A stretch of DNA of 64,000 nt from Actinostola sp. cb2023 (GCA_033675265.1 JAUJYZ010000713.1:33501-97500); one strand, 5' to 3'; positions 1 to 11,945 are shown, counted from the stretch's first letter. Notes: a model not told the origin generated them from the letters alone. A program made the numbers and translations.

Positions 1-329
1 AGAAATATACAAAGGCTATAGGTGAAGAAGATAGCTTTATTTTCAGAGTCATTCAACCTGTTTAAGATATGTAGCAACAGAATCACATAAGTATCACTAG
101 GAGGCGAGCACAGAAGCCCATCCGTTGGCAGAAGAAGGTGTGTTTTAATACATGTAATTGACCTCAAAAGACCGAGACTGCGAGACCGATTAGAAATGTA
201 TAAAGCTTTTAATAATACGTACTGAAGGAAAAAGGACGCTACAAATTCCAGGTAAATATGTAGAAATACGTTGTTTGATGTTATAGCTGTCAATCGGGCT
301 TGTTTCTGTTCAAATAGTACACATTTCGC

Positions 330-416
330 AAAGTGCTGATTTCTGATTATCTGCACTTTGACGAAACGAAAGTTTCGTTTCGTTTCGCAAAGTGCAGATT
401 TCGCAAAGTGCAGTAA
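330..416. repeat. Hairpin-forming CGCAAAGTGCAG repeat
   Basis: Several copies of a GCAAAGTGC-type motif occur in both orientations around a short perfect palindrome (GAAACGAAAGTTTCGTTTC). This looks like a small foldback repeat. I see no gene in 1-1090 apart from this element. Confidence 0.5.
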
Positions 417-1096
417 GCCACCTGAGAGTGAATACGAGGGATTCAAACAAGATTTGTGAGGGCCGATTTGTGAAGGTAAAGCGTGCATAGATTATGGTTC
501 TTTTTTTTTCGCCAACGACTGCAAAGTGTGTGAGGATTATTTTTCTTAGACTTAATGATGTTTACATTCCATCTTTGAACTGCCTCTCAGTTGTTTGACT
601 GATTTTGATTCATTGAAAATTTGTCGCTTGATTGTAGTCGTTTCTCAAAACATTTGCAATAAAAACCGACGAGTCGTGTTGGGACTTGAAGTCAGTTTTG
701 TTTGCCATAGATTTGTGTTTTATTTATACATAATTGTGCCAGGACAAAGCACATACATGATCTTGTGAGTAGTTGGATCTGATGAGCTTGATAAGTCGCT
801 TGATAATTTCTTTGAGTGGATCGTTTTTTTTCTCTTGTAAAAACCCCAGCTCGCTTTCTTTCTCGGCTTTTGATTTTTTCTATATTTTTTTCGCGGTTAT
901 TCGTGATTTCACGGCGTTGTTTAATAGCAAGTTTTACCTAGCGTAATCAGAAGTACCGGGTAGGGTTTCAATTTGTGATGGATTTCGTCCTCTAAATGAC
1001 AGGAATTAGCCTCACAGCCTATTTTCATCTTTTTATTTTAATTTTTAATTTTTACATATATTCCTTATTGAGCAATTTGTTACATATCATCTTTAC

Positions 1097-1309
1097 ATAG
1101 AGTCGATTTCGTATGAGTGGGAAACCTACGGTACGGAGTTACGGTCACGGTACGGAATCGAACACATTGTATTCAGCCAATCACAGCGCGCGAAATCATT
1201 TCACAACCAATCAGAATGCTTGGATACCGCACGATGATGGCGCGATACGGTCACTGCACGGCACGAACCGTACCGTAGCTACTTCCCACTCATACGAAAT
1301 CGACTCTAT
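1097..1309. mobile_element. Foldback MITE, 213 bp
   Basis: The terminal inverted repeat starts ATAGAGTCGATTTCGTATGA on the left. The right end is its reverse complement, and the inner GGTACGG motifs continue the pairing. No coding capacity is credible; the ORF that spans it only reads through the palindrome. The superfamily is unknown. Confidence 0.75.
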
Positions 1310-1599
1310 CATCATTAAATTGTTATTATTATGACATGATATACTATCGATTTATGTATTATACATGTAGATTGACAACTATCTGTTATATTTACAATCT
1401 TTACTTTGAAAAAAAAGGAAAAGGTGGAAAATGAAAGAGAGAGATAAAGAGAGTTTAGCAGAGCGGTACAGATTGTCCACATCGGTCCTTATGCAGAGTT
1501 ACCTTTTAATGCTGAATACAGTTTTTCCCACTTTTTTGTGTGTTTTTCTACTTTCCCTTTGGATTTCGCCACATTACTTTCTATTGTTTGTTTTTGTCT

Positions 1600-1795
1600 T
1601 AAAAAAGATTTGAATCCGTTTATTGAAGGTTTTTGTTCTGTAAATGAACATTTTGTACATTAAAATAATAAAGTTGATCATGTCCGTGTTTCTTACTCCT
1701 AAAATTATGTCAGTTTTATTTAAAGGAGGCAAATGGATCTTATATTCGATTAGCCAGTTTCTGATGTCCAAATAGAGGTTTTTCATCTTTATTAG
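1600..1795 (-). pseudogene. LINE reverse-transcriptase C-terminal (zf-RVT-like) fragment
   Basis: The minus-strand reading contains the pattern W-L-x(14)-DIILG followed by NFIILMYKMFIYRTK. This resembles the extreme C-terminus of LINE ORF2 proteins, after the zf-RVT cysteines. The upstream polymerase and endonuclease parts are absent, so this is a short, 5'-truncated relic. It abuts a GTCGGGCTTCCTGTGG repeat boundary near 1,800. The family call is from remembered residue patterns and was not searched. Confidence 0.45.
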
Positions 1796-2012
1796 TCGGG
1801 CTTCCTGTGGAAGCTCCGACTCTAAAAATGAGAAGCGTTCTTTGTCGTCGTCGTCGACCTCAAATCCAGCGCATGCGCCCTGTGCCGGCCGAAGGAGACA
1901 TGAATTCTGGCCAAGAAAGATTAGAAAGCACAAACCAATCAGGGAAAGCACCGGAGGTCAAGGGGCCAACATATAAGTCTTTTGTCGTCTAAGTCTAAAT
2001 TTAGATTGAAAC

Positions 2013-2232
2013 AGGACGCTCTAGTAGCGTGAAGCCGGGCTATTAACGTTTTTACTGATATACTGTAAAGTTCGCAGTACTGAAATTGCAAGGAAAGCAT
2101 GTTCTATCGAGCTCGAGTCACGCAACGACGAGCAACCAAAAACTGTTTCAATCGCACTATAAGATATCTATATTTAGTTCAAATAGGTTACATTTCATTT
2201 AGAAGCCCGACTTCACGCTAGAAGAGCGTCTA
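2013..2232. mobile_element. Small inverted-repeat element
   Basis: GACGCTCTAGTAGCGTGAAG with CCGGGCT near 2,013-2,040 is mirrored by AGCCCGACTTCACGCTAGAAG at 2,202-2,232, with a few mismatches. The interior of about 160 bp has no ORF. It is probably a MITE. The stretch from 2,240 to 3,055 holds no supportable gene. Confidence 0.55.
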
Positions 2233-3059
2233 GTTCTCTTGATTTTACACCATTGTCAATATCGTACATCGCGATGAAAAAATTACCCGGTCTACAGTAA
2301 ACCGACCAATCGGAACGCGCGCATGGAACCAACCAATCACAGCTTGTTGCTAAAAATAGCCAAGCTAACAATCTGATGGAGGTTATTACACGGGTAGTTG
2401 TGTAATACTGCTGGATATTTTTACGAGTCGTGCCGTATTTTGACGAGCCGTAGGCGAGTTAAAATACAAACAGACGACGAAATGTTTATTATACGACAAC
2501 AAAATTAACAAAAAACAAACGTCGTCTTTTTCTCTTTCTTTTTATTTGCAACCGTTCAAAACAAGAAACAAACTGAGCGTGCGCGCAAAATTGACGTGTC
2601 CGAATTCTAAAACGTGTAATACGCTGTCATATTTGTACTCGTATTTGTACTGTAAGATTACAAGTTGTGTAATAAATGGGAATACAGGGGAATACATGGG
2701 AATACAGAGGATTATTATATTTTTTTGTCAAAGAACGCACGAAATATGCACAAGAACGCGCGAAATATGGGACCGTATTTTGGGTAGTTACTTCAAACTG
2801 GCTTTCCAATCATTCATGCAGAATCGTGTGATGAAAATTAACCAATCAGTGTGCGAGAATTCTACATTGGCTAGCGCGCGCTCGTACAGAGATTTCCAAG
2901 TTTTCACTGTAATTTGTTGTTTTTCTTTCACCAGAATAGCTAGTTTCTTTGACAAAAAATATAATAAAAACTTATCATGTAGTCGGCTAAGCATCTAATA
3001 CGGCTGTGAATTTTTACTCGTCATGTATTTTGGCTCGCCTTTCGCGCTCGCTACATTTG

Positions 3060-3690
3060 TATGTGCAGATTTATAGCACGCGGGGACTGATCAGAACACG
3101 AGAGAAGTGTTACGCGGAGTGCTTCTCAACGCTTCTCGAGTGTTCTGATCAGTCCCCAAGTGCTATAAATCTGCACATAGCACAGCGGACAAGTTTTCTA
3201 TTTCTTTTATAAAATACAATTATGATTTTAAGGCAAGTTTTCAATTTTGTTCGTTACAAAAATGTTTGAATATCTGCGCGCGCGTGCTGTGTGCTCTCAT
3301 AAAGCACGCGGAATACGCATCCTTTGGCCAATCAGCTGAGCGCGCGTTATATCATAGTTATTTTATAATGATACATAAAGTATCTTATGAAAATAACTAT
3401 GATATAACGCGCGCTCTGATTGGCCGAAGGATGCGTATTCCGCGTGCTTTATGAGAGCACACAGCACGCGCGCGCAAATGTTCAAACTTTTTGTAACGAA
3501 CAATATTGAAAACTTGCCTTAAAATCATAATTGTATTTTATAAAAGAAATAGAAAACTTGCCCGCTGTGCTATGTGCAGATTTAGAGCACTTGGGGACTG
3601 ATCAGAACACTCGAGAAGCGTTGAGAAGCACTCCGCGTAACACTTCTCTCGTGTTCTGATCAGTCCCCGCGTGCTATAAATCTGCACATA
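3060..3690. mobile_element. 631-bp nested palindrome (foldback element)
   Basis: The two arms, about 300 bp each, are near-perfect reverse complements around a centre near 3,375. Each arm also contains its own inner palindrome at its outer end (3,060-3,178 and 3,571-3,690), built on TGTGCAGATTTATAGCAC and GGGGACTGATCAGAACAC. A TTGGCCAATCAG-type CCAAT motif lies in both arms. There is no coding capacity; ORFs over it are palindrome shadows. Confidence 0.85.
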
Positions 3691-3935
3691 GCACGCGCGC
3701 TCGTTTTCTATTTCTTCAATAATATTATACGGGTCAGAGAAGGGCTAATTTTAAAATGGCTATAACTCGCTCAATTCTCGTCCAAATCGCTTCAAATCTT
3801 CACAGATAATAAAGGAATACTTGAAGAAGATACAGAGGACTTTATAAAGGATTTCATTTTCATTTTATTATTTTATTGATTTTATTGACATTATCCACAT
3901 ACATTCTCTTATAATAATGTACTGATACACAGCTT

Positions 3936-4029
3936 GGGCTACCTGTGCTGAGACCATTCGAAAATCCAACGGTCAAACGAATATTCAATGACGTCACGGT
4001 CCAATGATTCTACGTTTGGGCTACCTGTG
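3936..4029 (+). mobile_element. Terminal fragment of the 26-37 kb P-like transposon family
   Basis: Positions 3,948-4,029 match the outermost ~82 bp of the right terminal repeat at 36,630-36,712 with only a few differences, including the terminal GGGCTACCTGTG. The same terminal 12-mer also occurs directly upstream at 3,936-3,947. This is a solo end or a MITE-like derivative, and it shows the family has more than one copy. Confidence 0.75.
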
Positions 4030-4330
4030 ATTCGACCTCAAATTTGGCTAGGGCGGTATAGGTTAATAATCGGTCTTTCGTATCCCCGAAGTAGATGTTT
4101 GAAAGCCTTGAAAAAATGGTGAATTTTGACGAGAATAATGGCAAATTCACATGGTTTGACGAACAGAACTCACCATCGTGTCCTAGTTTAATTTTATACA
4201 CAACAACTTTGGAGGGATTGATACGATGATCCAGAGCATGTACATCCACCATATTCAACACAGTCCATGTTTATTACCTTCTAAGTAGAACCTCCTTTTT
4301 TGAAGTAACCATTGCTTAATTTAGCTTCTC

Positions 4331-4922
4331 CATTCTCGTACCCAGAGCCCACTCCTCATTTGGTTTGGTTCGTCGCTGGCTCTGGGAAACCCGTGTAGCC
4401 GTTTAAAATCCCTTCGACGTTCATCACTGGTTCTTCTCTGGCTCTGTTGCGATAAAGGCTGGACGATAAATACATGTTCTAATATAATCTTGCATGTGAA
4501 CCTTCCGGCTGTCTTCCGCTTTGTTATTGTTTCGGCTTGAATTATAAAAATATTCCTTTGAATACTCAAAGCGAGTACGATCGCAGTGTGTCTGTAGCCG
4601 TTACTTTACTTTTATAATTTATGTATTGTTACTCTCCCTTTACGAATTTATGTCTACACAGTCAATGAGTCACTCATTTCCATTGATTTATTATTCAAAA
4701 AAGGTATATAGTTTTTGAAAATAATATTGTATGAAATTACTACAACCGTCGCTGTCATTCGCTTCGTTCGCTTTGCAAGTTTGAATCTTTGTTTATCTCA
4801 TGGACCAATCAAATACGATCATTCATTGTTGATTTCAACAGCCAATGAAATTCGCTAAAATTTCAGGGTATCCCAGAGCCAGCGACGAACCAAATGAGGA
4901 GTGGGCTCTGGGTACGAGAATG
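4331..4922. mobile_element. 592-bp MITE with 62-bp TIRs and 10-bp target duplication
   Basis: The ends are CATTCTCGTACCCAGAGCCC and its exact reverse complement, and the inverted match continues to about 62 bp (through the GTCGCTGGCTCTGGGA region). The flanks carry an exact 10-bp direct repeat, TTAGCTTCTC, at 4,321-4,330 and 4,923-4,932. Duplications of 8-10 bp are typical of Mutator-like elements; that assignment is inference. No transposase ORF is present. Confidence 0.8.
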
Positions 4923-5169
4923 TTAGCTTCTCTAGAAAGCCGAGACCTTTACCCGGTCGAAAGATTTCGGTCTCCATTTTGATAACCGTCAAGACTAAAA
5001 CTCCGAAAAAAACACTTAAAGGACGTTCGCGCGCATTGTTCACGCGCATCTTTTCTGCGCATAAAATCAAGGTTCGAATCATCTCGGTCCAGTCCTCTTT
5101 CCTCACGTCCAAGATGGAAGCCAGTCATGCATGTTACGTAGACGATTTTCATCGGATAATATCTCGAGA

Positions 5170-5660
5170 ACGATACCGGTGACCCCCATTTTTTATTTTG
5201 TGATTTTACAAAGAAACATAAAAGCTCCCCATGTACCAAATTTAAAGAAAAAAACATGTTTAGATTTTGATAAAAACACGAATTTAGATGAAAACTTCAA
5301 CCTACCTTCACGCGAAAGAGTCGTCGATGGCTACGTGGTGACTGTAAACATGAGCCAAAAACTACAGGTTGTTTCTACATATTCACAAATCTTTGTACAT
5401 AATTTTATTCTATAAACTCTTAGATAGCCATTTGAAGAAAATTTTAGCAATCCGTTTAGTTTTTTTCTACCAAAAAATTCCTGTCATTCTCGACTTTCCG
5501 TGAACGCACGTAATTTTCGATCAGAAAAAGGGTATACTTTGAAAAAATCTGGCTCCATAGCGAAGTCGGTGACCCCCATTTTTTTATTTGCTCATTTAGC
5601 TTCTATAATGATCTTATTTCACCATACGAAGTTTCAGGGAAAAAACATGCTTAGTTTTTT
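5170..5660. repeat. Diverged direct repeat pair, ~395-bp spacing
   Basis: CGGTGACCCCCATTTTT occurs at about 5,177 and again at about 5,570. Each is followed by a similar AAAAAACATG(T/C)TTAG block. This looks like a dispersed repeat in tandem. I see no gene between 4,940 and 6,170. Confidence 0.4.
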
Positions 5661-6170
5661 TGCCCGCGAACGTTCTTAAAACTTGCATTACTTTTATCTC
5701 GGTATTAATATTCTTACACAATAATACCTCTAGAAGATAAAATAATATACATATAGACTGTACATGTAAATATGAACAGAATATTGAGCATTTTATAGTC
5801 GACATCAAGAACACCAGATGTTGAAGTTCGTTCAAGCGAGCCGTGACGTCACACTGGTAGGTATGATTGAATGGAAATGCTAATCCGAGAACAATTATAG
5901 AGTCACCCCCTCCCTCCTGGATTGAACAATCCACATGATTGCTGTAATAACTAATTTGCAGCTTGGAGAATCCGGTACATCTAAAGCGATTCGAATAGCA
6001 ACTGAAATCCAAGGCCTATTGGAGGGAATTACTACCAACAGCAATGCTTGATGAAAGGTAGGAGCAAGGAGTACTGCAGGAAAGAAGAGGACAAACAAGG
6101 GTGGAGAAAAAACAAGGACGTCCGCCATGGTCGAGAATAAAGCCGAATTATCAAAAGAAGTAGTATTCCC

Positions 6171-6171
<1 letters not shown>

Positions 6172-6216
<45 letters not shown>
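6172..6216. repeat. Poly(C) tract, ~45 bp
   Basis: An uninterrupted C homopolymer. Its length is likely unreliable in any assembly. It is followed by a short AT-rich segment ending in AATAAACTAAACTAAACTAA, which resembles a retroposon tail. Confidence 0.9.
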
Positions 6217-6217
<1 letters not shown>

Positions 6218-6710
6218 ATGTCTTGCAGTGATGGGTATCCCCCTTTGCAGGACCCCCCTTATGTAGATGTAGAAGTCAATTGGGACTTCGTCCTGTTACT
6301 GCCTCCTGTCACGCTTTCATTTCTATAATATTTATTACTTCCATCTTTAACTCATTATATTATTTTAATGAATTTGTGTCGAACTCAATAAACTAAACTA
6401 AACTAACGTTGCTCACTAAAGTCATTTGTTGAAAGGGAAAGTGTTAGTGGTAAAACCGCTGAAATAAGCTGTGAACGATGCTTAATTCCTACTGTATAAC
6501 GAACACCACAATTCCTGCATTTACAAAGAACCGAAGACCATAAAGCCTTGCATTGTTTTGCTGTAGCAACAGAAGCATAAACTCAAGCGCAAGTAACAAG
6601 AGGCCTTGTTACTGTGAATTCGGGCCTTACGCAAGCATAAGCACAATTAAGGATCAACATTTTCCCACGTTCTTGTGCTTATCCTTGTGTTGCTTGTAAC
6701 AATTAAAGTA

Positions 6711-7165
6711 CAACTAACCCCTATGAGATTTTTTTAAAAATCTATTCAATATATGCTGAATAGTTGGTGGGGTTCAGTATTTTGGTGATTTGAACCTTGC
6801 GTTTATGAGTTGTAGAGGTTTGAAATCTCAATATGAAAATTTGATGACGTCTACTAAGGAATTTGCCATAACTTATTTAGACTTTTTCAAGAAGAACTTA
6901 TTTTTTGAAATGGGAAAAAACGTTATAAATTCATTTATAAAGACTGTGAAAATATTCTGTAAGTTTTCAAATGTCAATAATCAGCACAAGGGCGTTTTTG
7001 TATAATAAATGATTCCTTAGTAGACGTCATCAAATTTGCATATTGAGATTTCAAACCTCTATAACTTATAAACGCAAGGTTGAACTGAATCACAAGATAC
7101 TGAACCTACCAACTATTCAGCATATATTGAATAGATTTGTAAAACAATCTCATAGGGGTTAGTTG
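6711..7165. mobile_element. 455-bp foldback element, private to copy A
   Basis: The termini are CAACTAACCCCTATGAGATT and its reverse complement, and the arms pair for well over 100 bp each (e.g. GATGACGTCTACTAAGGAAT and its mirror). The corresponding site in copy B, near 42,675, has only a short sequence joining the same flanks. The element therefore inserted in copy A after the duplication, or was lost from B. Confidence 0.85.
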
Positions 7166-7354
7166 CAAATTAGACTGATATAAACATACGTTAATCAAAG
7201 CAAGTAACAAGCCATCTAATTAGTTTTAGTTCTTGATTTAATCATTATGTGCTTAGTTATGTGTTACACAATCCTTTGTTTCTCATTTTAAATAATCATT
7301 CACAATGTTTATCTTTTTTTTAGTGTACTTCTCCATGATCTTTTAGTGGCTGTT

Positions 7355-7490
7355 GTATACAGTTGAACCTCCGGTTGCGACCACTCTCGTAAGCGACCAC
7401 CTCTCGTAAGCGACCACCTCTCGTAAGCGACCACATGGCTCACCAATGTGACATTTTGGGTGGAGACTTACGGGAGGTTCGACTGTCAGT
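7355..7490. repeat. Short foldback with CTCGTAAGCGACCAC repeats
   Basis: AGTTGAACCTCCGGTTGCGA and ACGGGAGGTTCGACTGTCAG are mirrored around three tandem CTCGTAAGCGACCAC units. It lies just 3' of gene copy A, and a mirror copy follows gene B at 42,345-42,487, so it predates the duplication. Confidence 0.7.
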
Positions 7491-7497
7491 CCCATGT

Positions 7498-10457
7498 TCA
7501 TTCTTCCTCATTTATTTCGCAGTAGTAACCACGTAGGTGGGAAGTTGAATTCACAGGACAAGGTTCACAGTTGTTGTTGAACATACTTGTTCTCACCATG
7601 TTTCCATCACAGCATCCAATCTCTGATGTAACAACCTCTGATCTTGATATTAGTTGTCGAACAAAGCTTCGGTTCTCTAATAGTGGAAAATGCAACGTCA
7701 CTTTTGCTTGTAGTAGTAGACTGGTCGCTGGCTTTGGCGCATCCCAGTTCTCAGTGGATCCCAGATGATTTGTGGCACTACTCAAAGTCCACGTTGACAA
7801 AATGGTTGGAAGAAGACTTTGGCCTTGACGTCGTGTAGAGATGTCGCATATTTTTGGAAGGTTGCCACAAAGGCTGTAAGGGTTTTCGATTTCGACTGCT
7901 CCTTCGCCACTGCAGCCTCCTGTGTTGTACCCCTCGTTGTAGATCGCATGGAATGTGCTATGGCCTCGCGGAAGAATGTACGACAATTTCTTTTTGTCAG
8001 GTTCAAGAGAAACATGGTTGGATGCAGTGGATATTAATGTAACGGTAGTAGTTGTAAGCTGCCTGTGTGCTCCTGTTTTGTATTCCTTGTGCGGTAGGTA
8101 AAGCTCAAAATTACTTATAAATGGCATCTTTTTGTGTATCGATGAAATCCATCGATTCTCAGTCAGCCAGTTTCGGTCTGATGGTGGTTTAAATACCACA
8201 GTCTCCCCTCTGGCTAAGGCGGCCAAGTCTACATAGCCAGTGTCGCCTTTAAAACGAGCTTGAGTTGGGATATAAACGTTGGAATGCATCACACTCGTAG
8301 GCGCATTGAATGAATGGGCGATCAAATCATCAAGGTTTTGTTCGTTAAAAAGCCCGTCATTTGTAGCACACGCTGATGAGACTTCGCCGAATTGTTGGTA
8401 TTCCAAGATGTCACAGAACACGGAGGCAGTTGTCTGGAACTTACTGTGCATCTTAAAAGATCCGATCAGCAACTGACTTGCATGCATAACATCTCCTTTA
8501 CCTTTAATATTCCGAGCAAATCTCTTGGCAATATTCCCACGAACGACTTGAGCAACAGCGTCAACCAGCTGGAACTGGAAATCAAAGATGTCTTCTCGAA
8601 GTGTGAAAAACTGAGCCAAAGTCCCTTCAAGTCTCTCACACAACAGCTTTCCTCCAACTATTCCTTTAGGAATAGCGCCAGTAATGCCCACCTCACCACT
8701 CAATAAATCGCACGTGGCATCTTTAAATGCTGACCATAGTTCATTGTTTTTCACCAGTTTGGATCGATCTGTCTGAGGTGTGTATGCAGCATAAGAAGCG
8801 ATAAACGTATCTGCATCCTTACCTATGTCATCAGCCTGGTCTTTTCTTATTTTGTCAACAACCTCTTTCAGTCCTTCAATTTGTCCTTTATTTCCTTGGA
8901 AAGCCTCAGCGATTTTAAGAGAATCTTGCGCGAGTCCATCCAAAGCCAGAAGAAGCGCTGAACCCTTTACAACATCAGTAGTGGCATCCGCAACTTTTCC
9001 CGATAGTTCAAGGACATCTCTCAAGTCAGGACCATTGAAGATGAGCTTTAGAGGGTTCGAGTTTTCGGCGATTTTCACTGCAAGCAGTGCAATTGCTTCG
9101 CCAAGATTTGCTGCCAACATTCCTATCATCTTCTTCATAATCTCATGAATATCGTCTTTGATTTGAGTTTCTATCGTTGTAAGCCCGGCCTCGTACTTGT
9201 CAAGTTCTCCCTTAATAAACAATATGTCAGCCTCGGCTATGCCTTCGTCGTACTTGGCAATACCTTGAAAGTACTGAGATATCCCAGAGACAGAGACCTG
9301 TAGGTTCGCATCAACAGCGTTTATTGCACCCAACAGCTCGATATGTCGCAAAGTGTCTTTTTCCTGCCTTAGCCTTGTTTTAAAATCGACGTTTGGCAGC
9401 TTACGAAGGTCTCGTACTATGCATCTGGGGCCCTTTCTGTATTTCTGTATTTTTTTTGATCATTATAAACTCTTTATAGATATCAGCATAGGGACATGCC
9501 TCTGTAAACGCGAGGTCATTGCATGCCACTGCCGTGGTATAAAATACTTGTTCTTTGTCTTCGACCATCGCTAATGCCTGATTAAGGTATAAGTACGCTT
9601 TGTTGTCGACTGCTTCTTGGAAAAACGATGTCCATGTTGATGTCCAGTAAGTAGCAAAGATGTTTACAAAACCCATCAGAAGTTTCGATTCGTGAATAAC
9701 CTTCTCGTATGTGTCTACAAAGTTGCATTGTTTGTTTGCGCATTTTTCGGGACACATTCGTTCTGCCATCCAATCAGAAAGCTTGAACCACAACACTCCT
9801 GCCATCATCGGGATAGCCTTCTCCAAGTTGCACTTGTGATCGCTTGTACAAGCTGCGGTAAATTTCTCTCCTACACCTCTCCTTATTCCGTATGGCTGTT
9901 TTTTTTTTCGTTGCACAGGACTCGACATTGGGACATAGATCGACTATGGTAATTTCTTCTTGGAATTTGCGTTCTGGTATGGCGACACAAATCTCTTCCA
10001 TTGGTAATACATAACCAGAGGCCTCGTCTCCTGAATTCAAGTGTTCTACGATCTTTGCTATGATTTGATATTTGATTGCAGTGCCTCTATTCTGTTCATT
10101 GGTAGCGAGTGTGGTGCTGTAGATCAAGTTCAACAGTTCATGCCAGGTTGGACTTTCAACATTCTTAATCATGTCAAAGCAATCATTTTTCAATTCTGGA
10201 TTAGATAGTGGTGCTTTCAGCAGTTGTTCGACTTTCTCCGGTAATTCTCGTAAAGCCTGGACGAAGTCTTCAAGTGGCTCAGCCTCTGAAAGGTTGCGAT
10301 CCAATCTATTGGCTTTTCTGACTAACACGACCTGTGTATTCAAGATCTCAAATACAGCTTTTGCCCATCCTCCAACATCACCACATGTGGCGTCAACATT
10401 CGTAGACACGACAAGTATCAGAATAGCAGTGGCAAGTGAGATGATATGAGATACCAT
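7498..10457 (-). pseudogene. Secreted ~1000-aa protein of unknown family, copy A (two frameshifts)
   Basis: This is a paralogue of the plus-strand gene at 39,354-42,333. I take the ATG at 10,457 because it gives a signal peptide (MVSHII, a hydrophobic stretch to ~residue 20, then VDA before TC). The reading then runs for about 990 codons in a single exon. Two frameshifts break it relative to copy B. The first is in a ten-T run (plus strand) at 9,899-9,908, where B has an unrelated nine-base stretch. The second is an eight-T run at 9,450-9,457, where B has seven A on its coding strand. From 9,351 down to 7,498 the frame is open and includes the C-terminal CCDGN...CEPCP...YYC segment. No family is recognised. 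The middle is helical, with an amphipathic stretch (IGMLAANLGEAIALL). A polypyrimidine-AG just upstream of the ATG suggests a 5'UTR intron. It may be functional if the homopolymer lengths are miscalled. Confidence 0.7.
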
Positions 10458-10934
10458 GATGGTGCCAACGACCAACCAGAACAGAAACTGAAAGGCAAGA
10501 CGTTTTTATGCATGAAACACTAGCTGGAATGATTTGTAATACAATCGATGGAACCTCGCTATCTCGAACAATCAATCAATCAATTGTTTTATTTACACCA
10601 TGATTTGTACAAAAATAATGAATGACACTGGAATCAGTGATTTGTAATACAGGTGGAACCTCGCTATCTCGAACTATAGGAACAACATTCCCTCATTCGA
10701 CAGTAACTGTATTTCCCTGTAAATTGAACTTGGTTATATCTCAAACACTTTTGGTTCCATTGACAATTTAGGATAGAGACTTTCCACTGTAGGAAATCCC
10801 TCGTAAATTTTAATATCAAATAACAATAATAATAATAATAATGTTGGAAATTGTTCCCAAATTATGATGATCCTAAAGACAAACATGAACCAATGATTTT
10901 TACTAGTCTTCGCCTGAACCCCAAACCATCTTCT

Positions 10935-11945
10935 TATCTTCTTTTATAGTTCTCTTCTCACCTCTTCTCTCATAGTTCTCTTCTCTTCTCTCCTCTTCTC
11001 TCATAGTTCTCTTTTCTCATAGTTCTCTTCTCTTCCCTCATAGTTCTCTTTTCTCATAGTTCTCTTCTCGTCTCACCTCTTCTCTCATAGTTCTCTTTTC
11101 TCATAGTTCTCTTCTCTCCTCTTCTCTCATAGATCTCTTCTCTCGTAGTTCTCTTTTCTCATAGTTCTCTTCTCTTCTCACCTCTTCTCTCATACTTCTC
11201 TTCTCTTCTCACCTCTTCTCTCATAGTTCTCTTTTCTCATAGTTCTCTCCTCTTCTCTCATAGTTCTCTTCTCTCATAGTTCTCTTCTCTTCTCTCGTAG
11301 TTCTCTTTTCTCATAGTTCTCTTTTCTCGTAGTTCTCTTCTCTTCTGTCGTAGTTCTCTTCTCTCATAGTTCTCTTCTCTTTTTTCATAGTTCTCTTCTC
11401 TCATAGTTCTCTTCTCTCATAGTTCTCTTCTCTTCTCTCATAGTTCTCTTCTCTCGTAGTTCTCTTCTCTCGTAGTTCTCTCCTCTTCTCTCATAGTTCT
11501 CTTTTCTCATAGTTCTCTTCTCTTCCCTCATAGTTCTCTTTTCTCATAGTTCTCTTCTCGTCTCACCTCTTATCTCATAGTTCTCTTCTCTTCTCACCTC
11601 TTCTCTCATAGTTCTCTTTTCTCATAGTTCTCTCTCTCTCTCTCATAGTTCTCTTCTCTTCTCTTCCCTCATAGTTCTCTTTTCTCATAGTTCTCTTCTC
11701 GTCTCACCTCTTATCTCATAGTTCTCTTCTCTTCTCACCTCTTCTCTCATAGTTCTCTTTTCTCATAGTTCTCTTCTCTTCCCTCATAGTTCTCTTTTCT
11801 CATAGTTTCTCTCGTCTCACCTCTTATCTCATAGTTCTCTTCTCTTCTCACCTCTTCTCTCATAGTTCTCTTGTCTCATAGTTCTCTTCTCTTCTCTCGT
11901 AGTTCTCTTCTCTCGTAGTTCTCTTTTCTCATAGTTCTCTTCTCT
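10935..11945. repeat. ~1-kb minisatellite, TCTCATAGTTCTCTTCTC-type unit
   Basis: Irregular tandem units of about 15-20 bp are built from TCATAGTTCTCTT plus variable TCTCTTCTCACC spacers. The same satellite in reverse orientation lies in the right palindrome arm at 26,222-26,315 and 38,380-38,620. It was probably one array before the insertions there. Confidence 0.9.

Larger units (their letters stand above)
6474..10934. repeat. Left arm (copy A) of inverted duplication carrying the secreted-protein gene
   Basis: This block is present again in reverse orientation at 38,894-42,865, with high similarity through the gene, both flanks and small repeats. It runs from an ACTGTAT/ATACAGT edge near 6,480 to the GTTTGGGGTTCAGGCGAAG edge near 10,925. 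Copy A is longer because a 455-bp foldback element sits at 6,711-7,165. Confidence 0.85.

Noticed and set aside
2546..2998. 150-codon plus-strand ORF with overlapping minus-strand ORFs
   Set aside because: No motif, no splice context, and all strands open to a similar degree; looks like repeat-derived sequence.
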